Of a DNA stretch of 36,724 nt, positions 27,622 through 35,859 are shown in pieces. The stretch is from contig JAFGRC010000101.1 of assembly GCA_016935355.1 (NCBI GenBank), forward strand, positions 1 to 36,724, written 5' to 3'. Below the pieces are notes generated by a model, which saw only the letters and a program-made list of their open reading frames with translations, was not told the DNA's origin and did not search any database. The stretch is from Bacteroidales bacterium. Lineage in GTDB: Bacteria > Bacteroidota > Bacteroidia > Bacteroidales > UBA10428. Numbering within the stretch: the stretch's first letter is position 1; each line of letters begins with the position of its first letter. The translations under genes and the position numbers were made by a program.

Positions 27622-28395
27622 CTAACCCTCAATGAGTTGCAGTGCCTGCCTGGCAGCATTTTGCTCTGCTTCCTTCTTTGAGCTTCCGCTACCGCGTCCG
27701 AATATTTCATCTCCTATTAACAGGTGCGCAATGAAGATGGGCGCATGATTCTGGTCATCTGTTTCTTCAAAACTGGTGAAATGAATAGTTCTTTTATTTT
27801 TTTGGGCCCATTCAATGATCCTGCTCTTAAAATCGGTTTCCGTATCAAGCAATTTATTCAGATTGATATGGTTCTGGATAATCCGTTCTCCAACAAGCTT
27901 TTTTGTCTGATTGTATCCTTTATCAAGGTAAAGTGCACCCAGCAGAGCTTCCAGTGCATCTCCATAAATTGATCTGTGATTGTCATTTGCTGTTTTGGAA
28001 ATAACCATATTACTAATGCCCAGCTTTATGGCTATTAGATTCAGATTGTCGCGGTTCACAATTTTTGAACGCATCCGAGTCAGAAAACCCTCATCATGGT
28101 CAGGAAACTTATGAAACAGGAACTCTGCAATGAGAGAATCCAGTATGGCGTCTCCCAGAAATTCCAGTCTCTCGTTATTAACCTTGATGTTATGGAATAC
28201 AACTTGTGAAGCTGATTTGTGCACAAAAGCAAGCTGATAAAGCTTATAATGCCGGGGTAAGAAGCCCAGAAGGCGTTTTAAATTCTTTTTAAAGTCTTTA
28301 TCCGGGACAAAAAGAAATTTCTCCGAACGGATAACTCGCTTAAGCACAACGCTATGGTATATATTTCTTAAAAATGACAGAAAAGTTATGGCCAC
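27622..28395 (-). CDS. rnc: Ribonuclease III
   Basis: This enzyme cleaves double-stranded RNA, including the rRNA precursor. The catalytic domain carries the signature NERLEFLGDAILD (74-86), with the metal-binding Glu and Asp, plus the second acidic site YGDALEALLGALYLD (144-158). A dsRNA-binding domain follows (about 184-256), with KEAEQNAARQALQLI near the end. The frame starts at a GTG (28395) that overlaps the end of fabF by 44 nt. An alternative GTG at 28344 lies 8 nt past the fabF stop and would shorten the N-terminus by 17 residues. I kept the longer one because FLRNIY resembles the usual start of the family, but this is uncertain. Confidence 0.95.
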   Translation of the reverse strand: MAITFLSFLRNIYHSVVLKRVIRSEKFLFVPDKDFKKNLKRLLGFLPRHYKLYQLAFVHKSASQVVFHNIKVNNERLEFLGDAILDSLIAEFLFHKFPDHDEGFLTRMRSKIVNRDNLNLIAIKLGISNMVISKTANDNHRSIYGDALEALLGALYLDKGYNQTKKLVGERIIQNHINLNKLLDTETDFKSRIIEWAQKNKRTIHFTSFEETDDQNHAPIFIAHLLIGDEIFGRGSGSSKKEAEQNAARQALQLIEG

Positions 28396-29605
28396 CGAAT
28401 CCGAAAGTATTGCTTAAAGCGGCATTTACTGTTCGTTCCTGAGCTTTATGCAAGGTAAGGTTCAACTTCTGGTCAATCGCTTCATCCGGTGTTGTGAAAT
28501 TTATAGTTGGAGGAACTATATTGTAAAGCGTGGCATAAATACTGGCTATAGCTTCAATAGCTCCTGCAGCACCCAGCAAATGTCCGGTCATTGACTTTGT
28601 CGCGCTGATATTTAATTTGTAGGCATGTTCTCCAAAAACTTTTACAATGCCAATGGCTTCAGAAATATCACCGAGCGGTGTAGCTGTTCCATGAACATTG
28701 ATGTAATCAATTTCCTCCGGTTTCATGCCGGCATCTTCAAGCGCATTATTCATCACCAGTATCGCACCAAGTCCTTCGGGATGCGGAGCGGTAATATGAT
28801 ATGCATCAGCTGACATTCCGCCTCCTGCCAATTCAGCATAAATTCTGGCTCCCCTGCTTTTAGCATGCTCCAGTTCCTCAAGCACAACGGTTCCAGCACC
28901 TTCGCCCATTACAAAGCCATCACGTGTTTTATCAAAAGGCCTTGAAGCGGTTTTGTATTCTGCATTGTTTGTTGAAATGGCGTGCATTGCATTAAAACCT
29001 CCTATTCCGGGCTCAACAATGCAGGCTTCCGAACCACCGGCCATAAACATGTTGGCTTTACCAATACGGATATAATTGAAAGCATCGATAATGGCATTGG
29101 TCGCCGTGGCACATGCTGAAACAGTAGCATAATTAGGTCCACGGAAGCCATACCTGATCGAAATAAAACCTGCAGCAATATCAGAAATAATTTTGGGAAT
29201 GAAGAACGGATTAAATCTGGGCTCATTTATATTGTTAAAATAATCACTAACCCCGGTCAGAAATGTATTAAACCCTCCGATACCCGAACCGAAGATCACT
29301 CCTACCCTGTCCTTGTCAATTCGTTCCAGATCCAATCCCGCATCTTTAATGGCTTCATCCGTTGCAACAAGAGCAAAAATTGTATAAAGATCGTATTTCC
29401 TTGCCTCTTTCCGGTCGAAGTGATCTTCAATGTTGAAGTTCTTTACTTCGCACGCAAATTTCGTCTTGAAATTTCCGGCATCAAAACGAGTAATCAGGTC
29501 GCTTCCACTAACTCCATTGATCAAGCTGTTCCAGTAATCCTTAACATTATTGCCCAGCGGAGTCACAGCACCAAGTCCTGTAACAACTACCCGTTTAAAC
29601 TCCAT
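28352..29605 (-). CDS. fabF: Beta-ketoacyl-ACP synthase II (FabF)
   Basis: FabF condenses malonyl-ACP with acyl-ACP in fatty acid elongation. The 417 residues start MEFKRVVVTGLGAVTPLGNN. The active-site Cys165 lies in ATVSACATATNAI. The two catalytic histidines are in YINVHGTATPLGD (about 305) and SMTGHLLGAAGAIEA (about 342). The C-terminus NTFGFGGHNFSVIFKKY is typical. The gene lies 16 nt behind acpP, its carrier protein, and overlaps rnc. Confidence 0.98.
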   Translation of the reverse strand: MEFKRVVVTGLGAVTPLGNNVKDYWNSLINGVSGSDLITRFDAGNFKTKFACEVKNFNIEDHFDRKEARKYDLYTIFALVATDEAIKDAGLDLERIDKDRVGVIFGSGIGGFNTFLTGVSDYFNNINEPRFNPFFIPKIISDIAAGFISIRYGFRGPNYATVSACATATNAIIDAFNYIRIGKANMFMAGGSEACIVEPGIGGFNAMHAISTNNAEYKTASRPFDKTRDGFVMGEGAGTVVLEELEHAKSRGARIYAELAGGGMSADAYHITAPHPEGLGAILVMNNALEDAGMKPEEIDYINVHGTATPLGDISEAIGIVKVFGEHAYKLNISATKSMTGHLLGAAGAIEAIASIYATLYNIVPPTINFTTPDEAIDQKLNLTLHKAQERTVNAALSNTFGFGGHNFSVIFKKYIP

Positions 29606-29621
29606 AGAAAAACGCTTAAAT

Positions 29622-29861
29622 TTACTTCTTTACATTTTCGTCGATGTACTTGATGGCTTCGCCCACTGTTGAGATATTTTCTGCGGCATCATCCGGAATT
29701 CCAATATTGAATTCCTTTTCAAATTCCATGATTAATTCGACAGTATCTAATGAATCTGCTCCCAGATCATTCGTAAAACTTGCTTCCGGTGTAACTTCGC
29801 TCTCATCAACACCCAGCTTATCAACGATAATAGCTTTTACTCTTGATGCAATGTCTGACAT
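29622..29861 (-). CDS. acpP: Acyl carrier protein
   Basis: This is a 79-residue carrier of fatty acyl chains. The phosphopantetheine is attached to Ser37 in [18 protein letters not shown]. The protein is acidic and helical, as expected, and has the usual length. It heads the acpP-fabF-rnc transcript and is divergent from purN. A candidate promoter lies 40-70 nt upstream. Confidence 0.98.
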   Translation of the reverse strand: MSDIASRVKAIIVDKLGVDESEVTPEASFTNDLGADSLDTVELIMEFEKEFNIGIPDDAAENISTVGEAIKYIDENVKK

Positions 29862-29901
29862 AATACCAAGTTTTAATTATTATAAATATTAAAATGTTGT
29901 G

Positions 29902-29933
29902 CAAATAAAATGCAATAATAAGGAAAAAACAAA
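29902..29933 (-). promoter_or_regulatory. Candidate Bacteroidota-type promoter for acpP-fabF-rnc
   Basis: On the minus strand, TTTG (29933-29930), a 20-nt spacer and TTTATTTG (29909-29902) match the -33/-7 consensus with one mismatch in the -7 box. Transcription would begin near 29896, about 35 nt before the acpP ATG. Confidence 0.5.
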
Positions 29934-30018
29934 CAAAAATATATTTTTCTTTGGCAGGATTATCTTTTTCACTGGAATATGATCGCGTAATTATTGTAAA
30001 ATAAAAACTTGCAAACCC

Positions 30019-30591
30019 ATGCAGAAATTAGCCATATTTGCCTCAGGAAGTGGAACAAACGCAGAAAACATTATAAAATACTTCCGGAATCATCAACAGA
30101 TAAGCGTTTCATGCGTCTGCACCAACAGGCCTGATGCGTTCGTGATCCATCGGGCAGAAAAACTGCACATTGATGTTCTAACATTCTCATATGAAGAATT
30201 CTACAAAAAGAGTAAAATCCTTAATTATCTCAGAAAACATGATGTAAGCTGGATCATCCTGGCGGGTTTCCTCTGGCTTGTGCCAGATTATCTGATTGAT
30301 GCTTTTAATAACAAAATATTGAATATTCATCCTGCCCTGTTGCCAAAATATGGTGGTAAAGGAATGTACGGACTGCGTGTACACAAGTCAGTCATTGAGA
30401 ATAACGAAAAATCATCCGGTATTACCATTCATTTGATTGACCGGGAATATGACAAGGGGAAAATAGTATTTCAGGCTACCTGTCCGGTATTGCCGGAAGA
30501 TTCGCCTGAATCACTTGCAGAAAGAGTTCACCGGCTTGAATACGAACATTATCCCGGAATAATTGAAAAAGTTGTTGACGGTAAACTTTAG
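30019..30591 (+). CDS. purN: Phosphoribosylglycinamide formyltransferase (PurN)
   Basis: This enzyme transfers a formyl group from 10-formyl-tetrahydrofolate to GAR in purine synthesis. The 190 residues start KLAIFASGSGTNAENIIKYF, the GAR phosphate-binding loop. The catalytic Asn and His are in ILNIHPALLPKYGGKGMYG, and the catalytic Asp is in DREYDKGKIVFQ. ILAGFLWLVPDYLI precedes the active site. The placement divergent from acpP is common in the phylum. No other pur gene is in the window. Confidence 0.96.
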   Translation: MQKLAIFASGSGTNAENIIKYFRNHQQISVSCVCTNRPDAFVIHRAEKLHIDVLTFSYEEFYKKSKILNYLRKHDVSWIILAGFLWLVPDYLIDAFNNKILNIHPALLPKYGGKGMYGLRVHKSVIENNEKSSGITIHLIDREYDKGKIVFQATCPVLPEDSPESLAERVHRLEYEHYPGIIEKVVDGKL

Positions 30592-30840
30592 CTTGCATGG
30601 AATCGGCCGCTTCAATTCATTTCAACGTTAACAGTTCAATTTATCTGATGTATCTGTTTCTGAAAATGTTATGCATGTTGTGCCACCATGTTTCGCCGGA
30701 AAACGATTACAATGTCTCAATCAGGCAACCCCTGAGGTCAAATTAATGAATCGCTTCAACATAATAGTTCTTTTTTCTTAATAATGTAAGCTGGTTCATG
30801 GGCCCGAAATAATGTCCTGCTCCGGCCAGGAGGACAGATA

Positions 30841-32817
30841 TTAGTAATAAAACCAGATGGTCCTGTAATCCCGTATGTTCTCCCCTCGTGCAGCAAGTTC
30901 TTCAAGGTAATCGTATATGGGAACGTCAACATAGTTATAAGGCGGTACAGCAGTAATATTCTTTTCCCAGGGATGGAATTCATATACCCTTGAGCCGTCC
31001 GGCAGGATCATTACCAGTTTATGGTCCTGGCCTGCCCTGAGGTGATTTTTGCCAAGTCGAGGTACATTAAATACAGGCTCATCGGTACGGTCGAGACCGG
31101 GTAGCAGGCGGGCTTCTTCTTTTCTTTCCTGCAATATCCTGGCTATTGGCACCATGTAGCGGCTGGTTTCGTCTTTTCCTTTCATATTGAAAGTATAATA
31201 GGGATCAACACCTATTGATTTTAAGTCTTTACGAAGCTTGGCCGTTTCAAACCGCCTGGAATTCTCAATGGTATAAACCTGCTGATTGTATACCGAAATG
31301 CTTGATTTACGCAGTTTCTGTACTGCTTCCATAGCCTCCGGTGTGATCTCGTAAGAATGTTCGAAATGCGTGACCAGTGCGATTTCAAGTTTTGGGGGGT
31401 TATGATAACGTGACAACATATTCACAAGCTTATCTGTAAACCGCATAGGTAAAACAACCGGAGTCCGGCTGCCGATCCTTATTCTGTAAATGTGTTCTTT
31501 GGAAGCAAGTATTTCAATGATCCGGTGGAGCTGGTCATCTTTCATGATCAGCGGATCTCCTCCTGTTATCAGCACATCACCGACACTTTTATGCTCATCA
31601 AACCAGTTCAACGCCTCATCGATTTTGGCTCTGGAAGCAAGTGCCCCGGGTTCAAGAACCTTTTCGATTTCCCAGTTACGCTGACAGTAAACACAAATCT
31701 GTGCACAGGAAATAAAAGGCTTGATTATAGCAATAATGGGATAGCGACGGGTAATCAGATCCACTGGTGACGTATCATGCTCACCCATAAAGTCAAAAGT
31801 AATATTCCGGTCGGCTTTGTGCTCAACCATTTTGTCAACATATTCCTTTGGTGGAATTACCTGAGCACGGATGGCATGATCATAGCCAATGGAAAGTTTT
31901 GAATCCATTAAACTCAGATAATATGGTGTAATGCCAAAAGCGACCTTATTCCTGACGGCTTTGTCCACAGCTTCCCTCTGTTCACTGGTCAGTTCTATCA
32001 GGTCCAGAAGTGGTTTGGCATCTTTTATCACGTGCTTCAGCTGCCATTTATAATCATTCCAGTCTTCAGCCGTCGCATCAAAATACCTTAGCATTTTCAA
32101 CTTGTTTTCGGAGCGCCAGTTTATGACTTCCGACTCCAGTCCGGACGGAAATTTTTTAAAATATTTTTTCACACTGGAACCCAGATCATCCAGTATTTCC
32201 ATCCTTACAGCAGCAGCTTCCCTTCCTTTCATTTTTAAAAACTCCGGAATTCCCTTTTTAACCTCTTCATTTTCAAGATAGATATTAGACTTCCCGATCA
32301 CACCACGAAACAAATTGATGAATTCGAGTATAAACCCTGCTGATATTTTCCCTTCCAGATCGTCTTTTTTGTCGTGGGCAAGCTTCCACAGACTTTCGAC
32401 GGCTGAAAATTCAGTACGGAACTCATTAATGGGTCCGATGATACTTTTGAAGACACGGATGCACTCCCTGACCGTGGATTTTTCGAGGATGTGCAGGTCA
32501 TTATCCAGTGCAAATACTTTTCGCTCAGCATGTTCAAGATAACTGTACAGTGCATTCCGGGCTCCTTCCAGATCATTTTCCCGTTTCAGAATGGCATGAA
32601 TATCAGGATTTGAATCCCAGAGTCTTTGAATATAAGCAGCATAATCCACGTCAAAATGAGGTTTGAAAAGACTGACCTCATCGGTAAAAACATCATCCAG
32701 TATTTTTGTGGTAATCCACTTCAGATCCTGAGGATGTTCCTTCTTCTTTTCTCCGGGTTTGCTACTGTTTGAATTTCCTTTGTGTAACGTGATCATTCTT
32801 TTTGATTTTATTTGCAT
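30841..32817 (-). CDS. KamA-family radical SAM protein with a long N-terminal extension
   Basis: This protein is related to lysine 2,3-aminomutase but is about 658 residues instead of about 415. The N-terminal 300 residues are helical and charged, with no domain I can name. The radical SAM core has CxxxCxxC (FISCAQICVYCQRNW; Cys371, 375 and 378) for the 4Fe-4S cluster and GGDP (419-422) for SAM. RIGSRTPVVLPMRF and VTHFEHSYEIT match KamA. Lys590 in VPRLGKNHLRAG sits where KamA binds PLP, followed by HKLVMILPDGSRVYEFHPW. Aminomutase chemistry is therefore plausible, but the substrate is unknown. An ATG at 32796 is an equally good start. An upstream TTG at 32889 would add residues unlike the family. 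The gene lies about 100 bp behind mscS. Confidence 0.88.
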   Translation of the reverse strand: MQIKSKRMITLHKGNSNSSKPGEKKKEHPQDLKWITTKILDDVFTDEVSLFKPHFDVDYAAYIQRLWDSNPDIHAILKRENDLEGARNALYSYLEHAERKVFALDNDLHILEKSTVRECIRVFKSIIGPINEFRTEFSAVESLWKLAHDKKDDLEGKISAGFILEFINLFRGVIGKSNIYLENEEVKKGIPEFLKMKGREAAAVRMEILDDLGSSVKKYFKKFPSGLESEVINWRSENKLKMLRYFDATAEDWNDYKWQLKHVIKDAKPLLDLIELTSEQREAVDKAVRNKVAFGITPYYLSLMDSKLSIGYDHAIRAQVIPPKEYVDKMVEHKADRNITFDFMGEHDTSPVDLITRRYPIIAIIKPFISCAQICVYCQRNWEIEKVLEPGALASRAKIDEALNWFDEHKSVGDVLITGGDPLIMKDDQLHRIIEILASKEHIYRIRIGSRTPVVLPMRFTDKLVNMLSRYHNPPKLEIALVTHFEHSYEITPEAMEAVQKLRKSSISVYNQQVYTIENSRRFETAKLRKDLKSIGVDPYYTFNMKGKDETSRYMVPIARILQERKEEARLLPGLDRTDEPVFNVPRLGKNHLRAGQDHKLVMILPDGSRVYEFHPWEKNITAVPPYNYVDVPIYDYLEELAARGENIRDYRTIWFYY

Positions 32818-32918
32818 TTTGAATAGGATTGATGTACTGAAACCCGGGACATAAGCAGGTTGATTATAAATGTATGTAAAAACTGCCAAAAGCTAAAATA
32901 TGCCCCGGTATGGAACAT

Positions 32919-33854
32919 TCAGTTCCCTGTATTTTCATCCAGCCTGCCATTCATTTTCACGTTCAATGGTTTGATTTCCTCACCCCAGTATATGGTAGTA
33001 TGCGGGAATGGTATTTCAATATTGCGTTCATCAAATGCCTTTTTAAGCCGCTTGCGATATTCCCTTCCTACAGCCCATTGTTGTATCGGTCTGGTCTTGA
33101 AGCGGGCTTTGATTATAATGGCGCTGTCGCCAAAGCTGTCCAGTCCGAAAACCTCAATGGGTTCAATGATGTGTTCACCGAATTCCGGATCGCTCTGCAG
33201 CTCATCTCCCACCTGCTTCATGACATTCATGACGGTTTCCGTATCCTCCTTGTAAGCCACCCCGACATCAAATACCATTGCGGACCATTCTTTGGTCATG
33301 TTCGACAGGGAAGATATCTTTCCATTCTGAAATACATGAACAACACCTGAAAAATCGCGCAGTGTCACCGTACGCAGTGCTATTTTTTCAACAAGACCAC
33401 CAGTGCCGTTTATGACTGCAACATCTCCGGTACGGATATGATTTTCAAGCAACATATAAAAACCCGATATAAAATCACGAACAAGCTCCTGAGCTCCGAA
33501 ACCTACGGCAAGACCGATAATTCCTGCACTGGCAAGGATCGGTCCGATGTCAATATTGAATTTCTTCAGAACGATCATGATATACATGGTCCATACTACA
33601 ATTCTGATCAATCCGCGAACAATGCCCATCAAAGTATTGATCCTCTTTGCAGCTTCAACACCGTCAATGTCCCCGATCCTGTCGGCACGAATGACCATCC
33701 TCATTTTAAGCCTGGTGAGAAACAAGCGTACGAGTCTTAATCCCACAACCACAATGATGGTCAATATCAGCAATCCCGGGAATTCTTCAAGAAGCCAGCC
33801 CTGAACCTTATCCAGCAAATCAGACCAGAATTCTGTGTCAAACAATTGATTCAT
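32919..33854 (-). CDS. mscS: MscS-type mechanosensitive ion channel
   Basis: This is an inner-membrane channel that releases solutes on hypo-osmotic shock. The 311 residues have three membrane helices (about 27-48, 80-102 and 108-135). The pore helix carries the glycine/alanine pattern ASAGIIGLAVGFGAQELVRDFISGFYMLLE. The cytoplasmic beta domain follows (GDVAVINGTGGLVEKIALRTVTLRDFSG, VHVFQNGKI), then the alpha/beta C-terminal domain. The length and order match small MscS proteins. A strong promoter match lies 120-150 nt upstream, and the KamA gene follows on the same strand. Confidence 0.95.
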   Translation of the reverse strand: MNQLFDTEFWSDLLDKVQGWLLEEFPGLLILTIIVVVGLRLVRLFLTRLKMRMVIRADRIGDIDGVEAAKRINTLMGIVRGLIRIVVWTMYIMIVLKKFNIDIGPILASAGIIGLAVGFGAQELVRDFISGFYMLLENHIRTGDVAVINGTGGLVEKIALRTVTLRDFSGVVHVFQNGKISSLSNMTKEWSAMVFDVGVAYKEDTETVMNVMKQVGDELQSDPEFGEHIIEPIEVFGLDSFGDSAIIIKARFKTRPIQQWAVGREYRKRLKKAFDERNIEIPFPHTTIYWGEEIKPLNVKMNGRLDENTGN

Positions 33855-33977
33855 GGTTATTTGTTTTTTTTGTTTATAATGATATGCACGAGCATGGGCC
33901 GTGAATCCATAGCAGCATTTTAATGTCCGGAAAGTCCGGATTCATATGGATCCGGCTTTAGCTTTTTTCCATTTTTG

Positions 33978-34007
33978 CAAAGGTAGTGCTTTAAAAATTT
34001 TATCCAA
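33978..34007 (-). promoter_or_regulatory. Bacteroidota-type promoter for mscS
   Basis: On the minus strand, TTG (34007-34005), a 19-nt spacer and TACCTTTG (33985-33978) match the -33/-7 consensus in sequence and spacing. Transcription would start near 33972, about 118 nt ahead of the ATG. Confidence 0.65.
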
Positions 34008-34154
34008 CCTGATCAGTCAGATATACTCACAAGGTTTCTTTGCATGTTCTCAGTACCGGTCCCGGAAAAATCCTGTAAGTCTATTAAAAAGTACCGCCTT
34101 ACATACAACTCTTTGCAGAATGTCTATGTCTTTTTATGCTACCCTGCCGGTAAA

Positions 34155-34192
34155 CAAAATCAAGGTCAGGATTCTTCAACCCTGACCTTGAT
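34155..34192 (-). terminator. Intrinsic terminator of the Gfo/Idh/MocA gene
   Basis: ATCAAGGTCAGG (34159-34170) and CCTGACCTTGAT (34181-34192) form a perfect 12-bp stem with a 10-nt loop. On the minus strand it runs into TTTTGTTT. It starts 25 nt after the stop codon. Confidence 0.9.
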
Positions 34193-34216
34193 CATATCAA
34201 TCGCCGTCAATATTCT

Positions 34217-35743
34217 TTATAAAGTCCAGCCCTGGCGGTATTCGTAATGCAGCTTTTCATTCGCAGCGGGCAGATTGGTGAATTCCATATTTTCAGCGTC
34301 ATATTCAAGTATTACATTGTCATTCTGGAACTGAATGGCAAGATTGGCCATCAGCATGATTTCCGTAAGCTTTGCGGAGATGGAGAAATCATTGTTCGAT
34401 TTCGTACCGTTCCTGATGGCCATGATCCAGTCTTCATAGTTGTTCGCGGTCCTGGGGATCCAGGGGTCCGGTGCAACAAAATCCGGATCTGCAGGCACAA
34501 GTTCGGGCATGGCCCCGTGTGTGCCATGCATAATGATTCCTTTATCTCCATAATAAACAGCTGCACCCATACGGCGGCCCTGTTCAAGCGCTTCGGGACG
34601 AAATGGTTTCAATCTGCCATCATGCCATGTTACAGATACAGGAGGTAAATAACCACGCGCTGCAAATTCATATTTAACCACTTCACCTGAAGGCATATAC
34701 TCATCACTGTAAGGTGTTGAAGTAGCCTGAATCTTAGTCGGGTATCCCAGGTTCAGTGACCATATCATTGCATCCAGAATGTGAGCGCCAAAATCTCCCA
34801 TCGCTCCGGTTCCATAATCCCATAAACCGCGCCAGTTAAAATGCAATGATTCCGGATTATAGGGCTTTTCAGGAGCAGGTCCCAGCCATACGTCATAATT
34901 CAGTGTTTTGGGAATCCGAACGGCAGGAAGACGCGGAAGGTTACCCTGTGGCCAGCTGGGAACGCTGGAGTTGCAATGAACCTCGCGAACCAGGCCAATT
35001 ACACCACTTTGTATCCATTCAACCGTTTGTCTGGTACCTTCAGAGGCATGGCCCTGATTTCCCATCTGGCTTACAATATCATATTCCTTCGCAAGTTCGG
35101 CGAGCTTCCGGCATTCATAAACAGTCTTGCACAAGGGTTTTTCAATATATACATGTTTTTTCTGTCTCATAAAAGCTGCGGCAATCGGTGCATGGTTGTG
35201 GTCCGGTGTACCGATAACCACCGCATCAATGGAGGGTTCCTTCTCAAGCATTTCCCGCCAGTCCACATATCTTTTAGCCTTTGGATATCCCGCCATAACA
35301 TGTGCGGAAAATTCAGAATCCACATCACATAAAGCATAAATATTGGCAAGTTTAATAGGATCCCTCACCTGCTGAGCTTGTTGTTGCCCGCCCGGTGCGC
35401 CTCCGGGTGCACCCTGCTGGGTTTGCTGGGCTTGTCTTGCAGCTTCCTGAGCCTGTCTCTGGGCCAGTTGTTCTTCCGTATAAGGAAGTCCTGTACTGTT
35501 GCGTTGCGGTCTTACGATTGGAACATCCGGATCACAGATCCTTTGTATATCCCCGCCACCCTGTGCTCCAATACCAATACCAGCAACATTCACCGTATCA
35601 CTGGGTTGCATTTTCCCCCTGCCGGCGAGGACATGATTCGGGACAATCGTAAATGCTGCGGCAGCTCCGGTCACTGTTCCCAGGAAACTGCGCCGTGTTA
35701 AGTGCGAACGGCTTTCACCGGTTTTCTTTTCTTTTTTTTCCAT
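34217..35743 (-). CDS. Tat-exported Gfo/Idh/MocA-family oxidoreductase with a low-complexity insert
   Basis: This 508-residue protein has a twin-arginine signal (HLTRRSFLGTVTGAAAAFTI, Arg17-Arg18), so it should be exported folded with its cofactor. The NAD(P)-binding Rossmann fold begins VNVAGIGIGAQGGGD (51-65) and continues at LANIYALCDVD (132-142). Between them lies an insert of about 60 residues (71-131) with a Gln/Ala/Gly/Pro-rich core (91-126). VVIGTPDHNHAPIAAAFM and the family motif HVYIEKPLCKT (EKP at 201-203) follow, then the C-terminal sheet domain with WDYGTGAMGDFGAHILDAM. Related exported proteins usually act on sugars or sugar derivatives. The substrate is not visible and no sugar genes are adjacent. 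A strong terminator follows. Confidence 0.92.
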   Translation of the reverse strand: MEKKEKKTGESRSHLTRRSFLGTVTGAAAAFTIVPNHVLAGRGKMQPSDTVNVAGIGIGAQGGGDIQRICDPDVPIVRPQRNSTGLPYTEEQLAQRQAQEAARQAQQTQQGAPGGAPGGQQQAQQVRDPIKLANIYALCDVDSEFSAHVMAGYPKAKRYVDWREMLEKEPSIDAVVIGTPDHNHAPIAAAFMRQKKHVYIEKPLCKTVYECRKLAELAKEYDIVSQMGNQGHASEGTRQTVEWIQSGVIGLVREVHCNSSVPSWPQGNLPRLPAVRIPKTLNYDVWLGPAPEKPYNPESLHFNWRGLWDYGTGAMGDFGAHILDAMIWSLNLGYPTKIQATSTPYSDEYMPSGEVVKYEFAARGYLPPVSVTWHDGRLKPFRPEALEQGRRMGAAVYYGDKGIIMHGTHGAMPELVPADPDFVAPDPWIPRTANNYEDWIMAIRNGTKSNNDFSISAKLTEIMLMANLAIQFQNDNVILEYDAENMEFTNLPAANEKLHYEYRQGWTL

Positions 35744-35859
35744 TTTGTAATCCTTTCTTTTCGTAAATAATCATGTAATATTTAAGTACAACTTTGTAAA
35801 GTATCCGTTTAACGTAATAAACACTGGCACAGAGATCGTCATATTATGTTTAGTTCATT

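Larger units (their letters stand above)
33855..34216. other. Intergenic region between the Gfo/Idh gene and mscS
   Basis: No convincing gene is present. The region holds the terminator of the Gfo/Idh gene at its right end and the mscS promoter in the middle. The predicted mscS leader, about 118 nt, contains the short direct repeat GTCCGGAAAGTCCGG and a hairpin with CCGGAT and ATCCGG arms around 33935-33955. Confidence 0.5.

Noticed and set aside
30756-30983. 75-codon minus-strand frame at the end of the KamA gene
   Set aside because: It overlaps the 3' end of a well-supported gene in another frame and has no motif.
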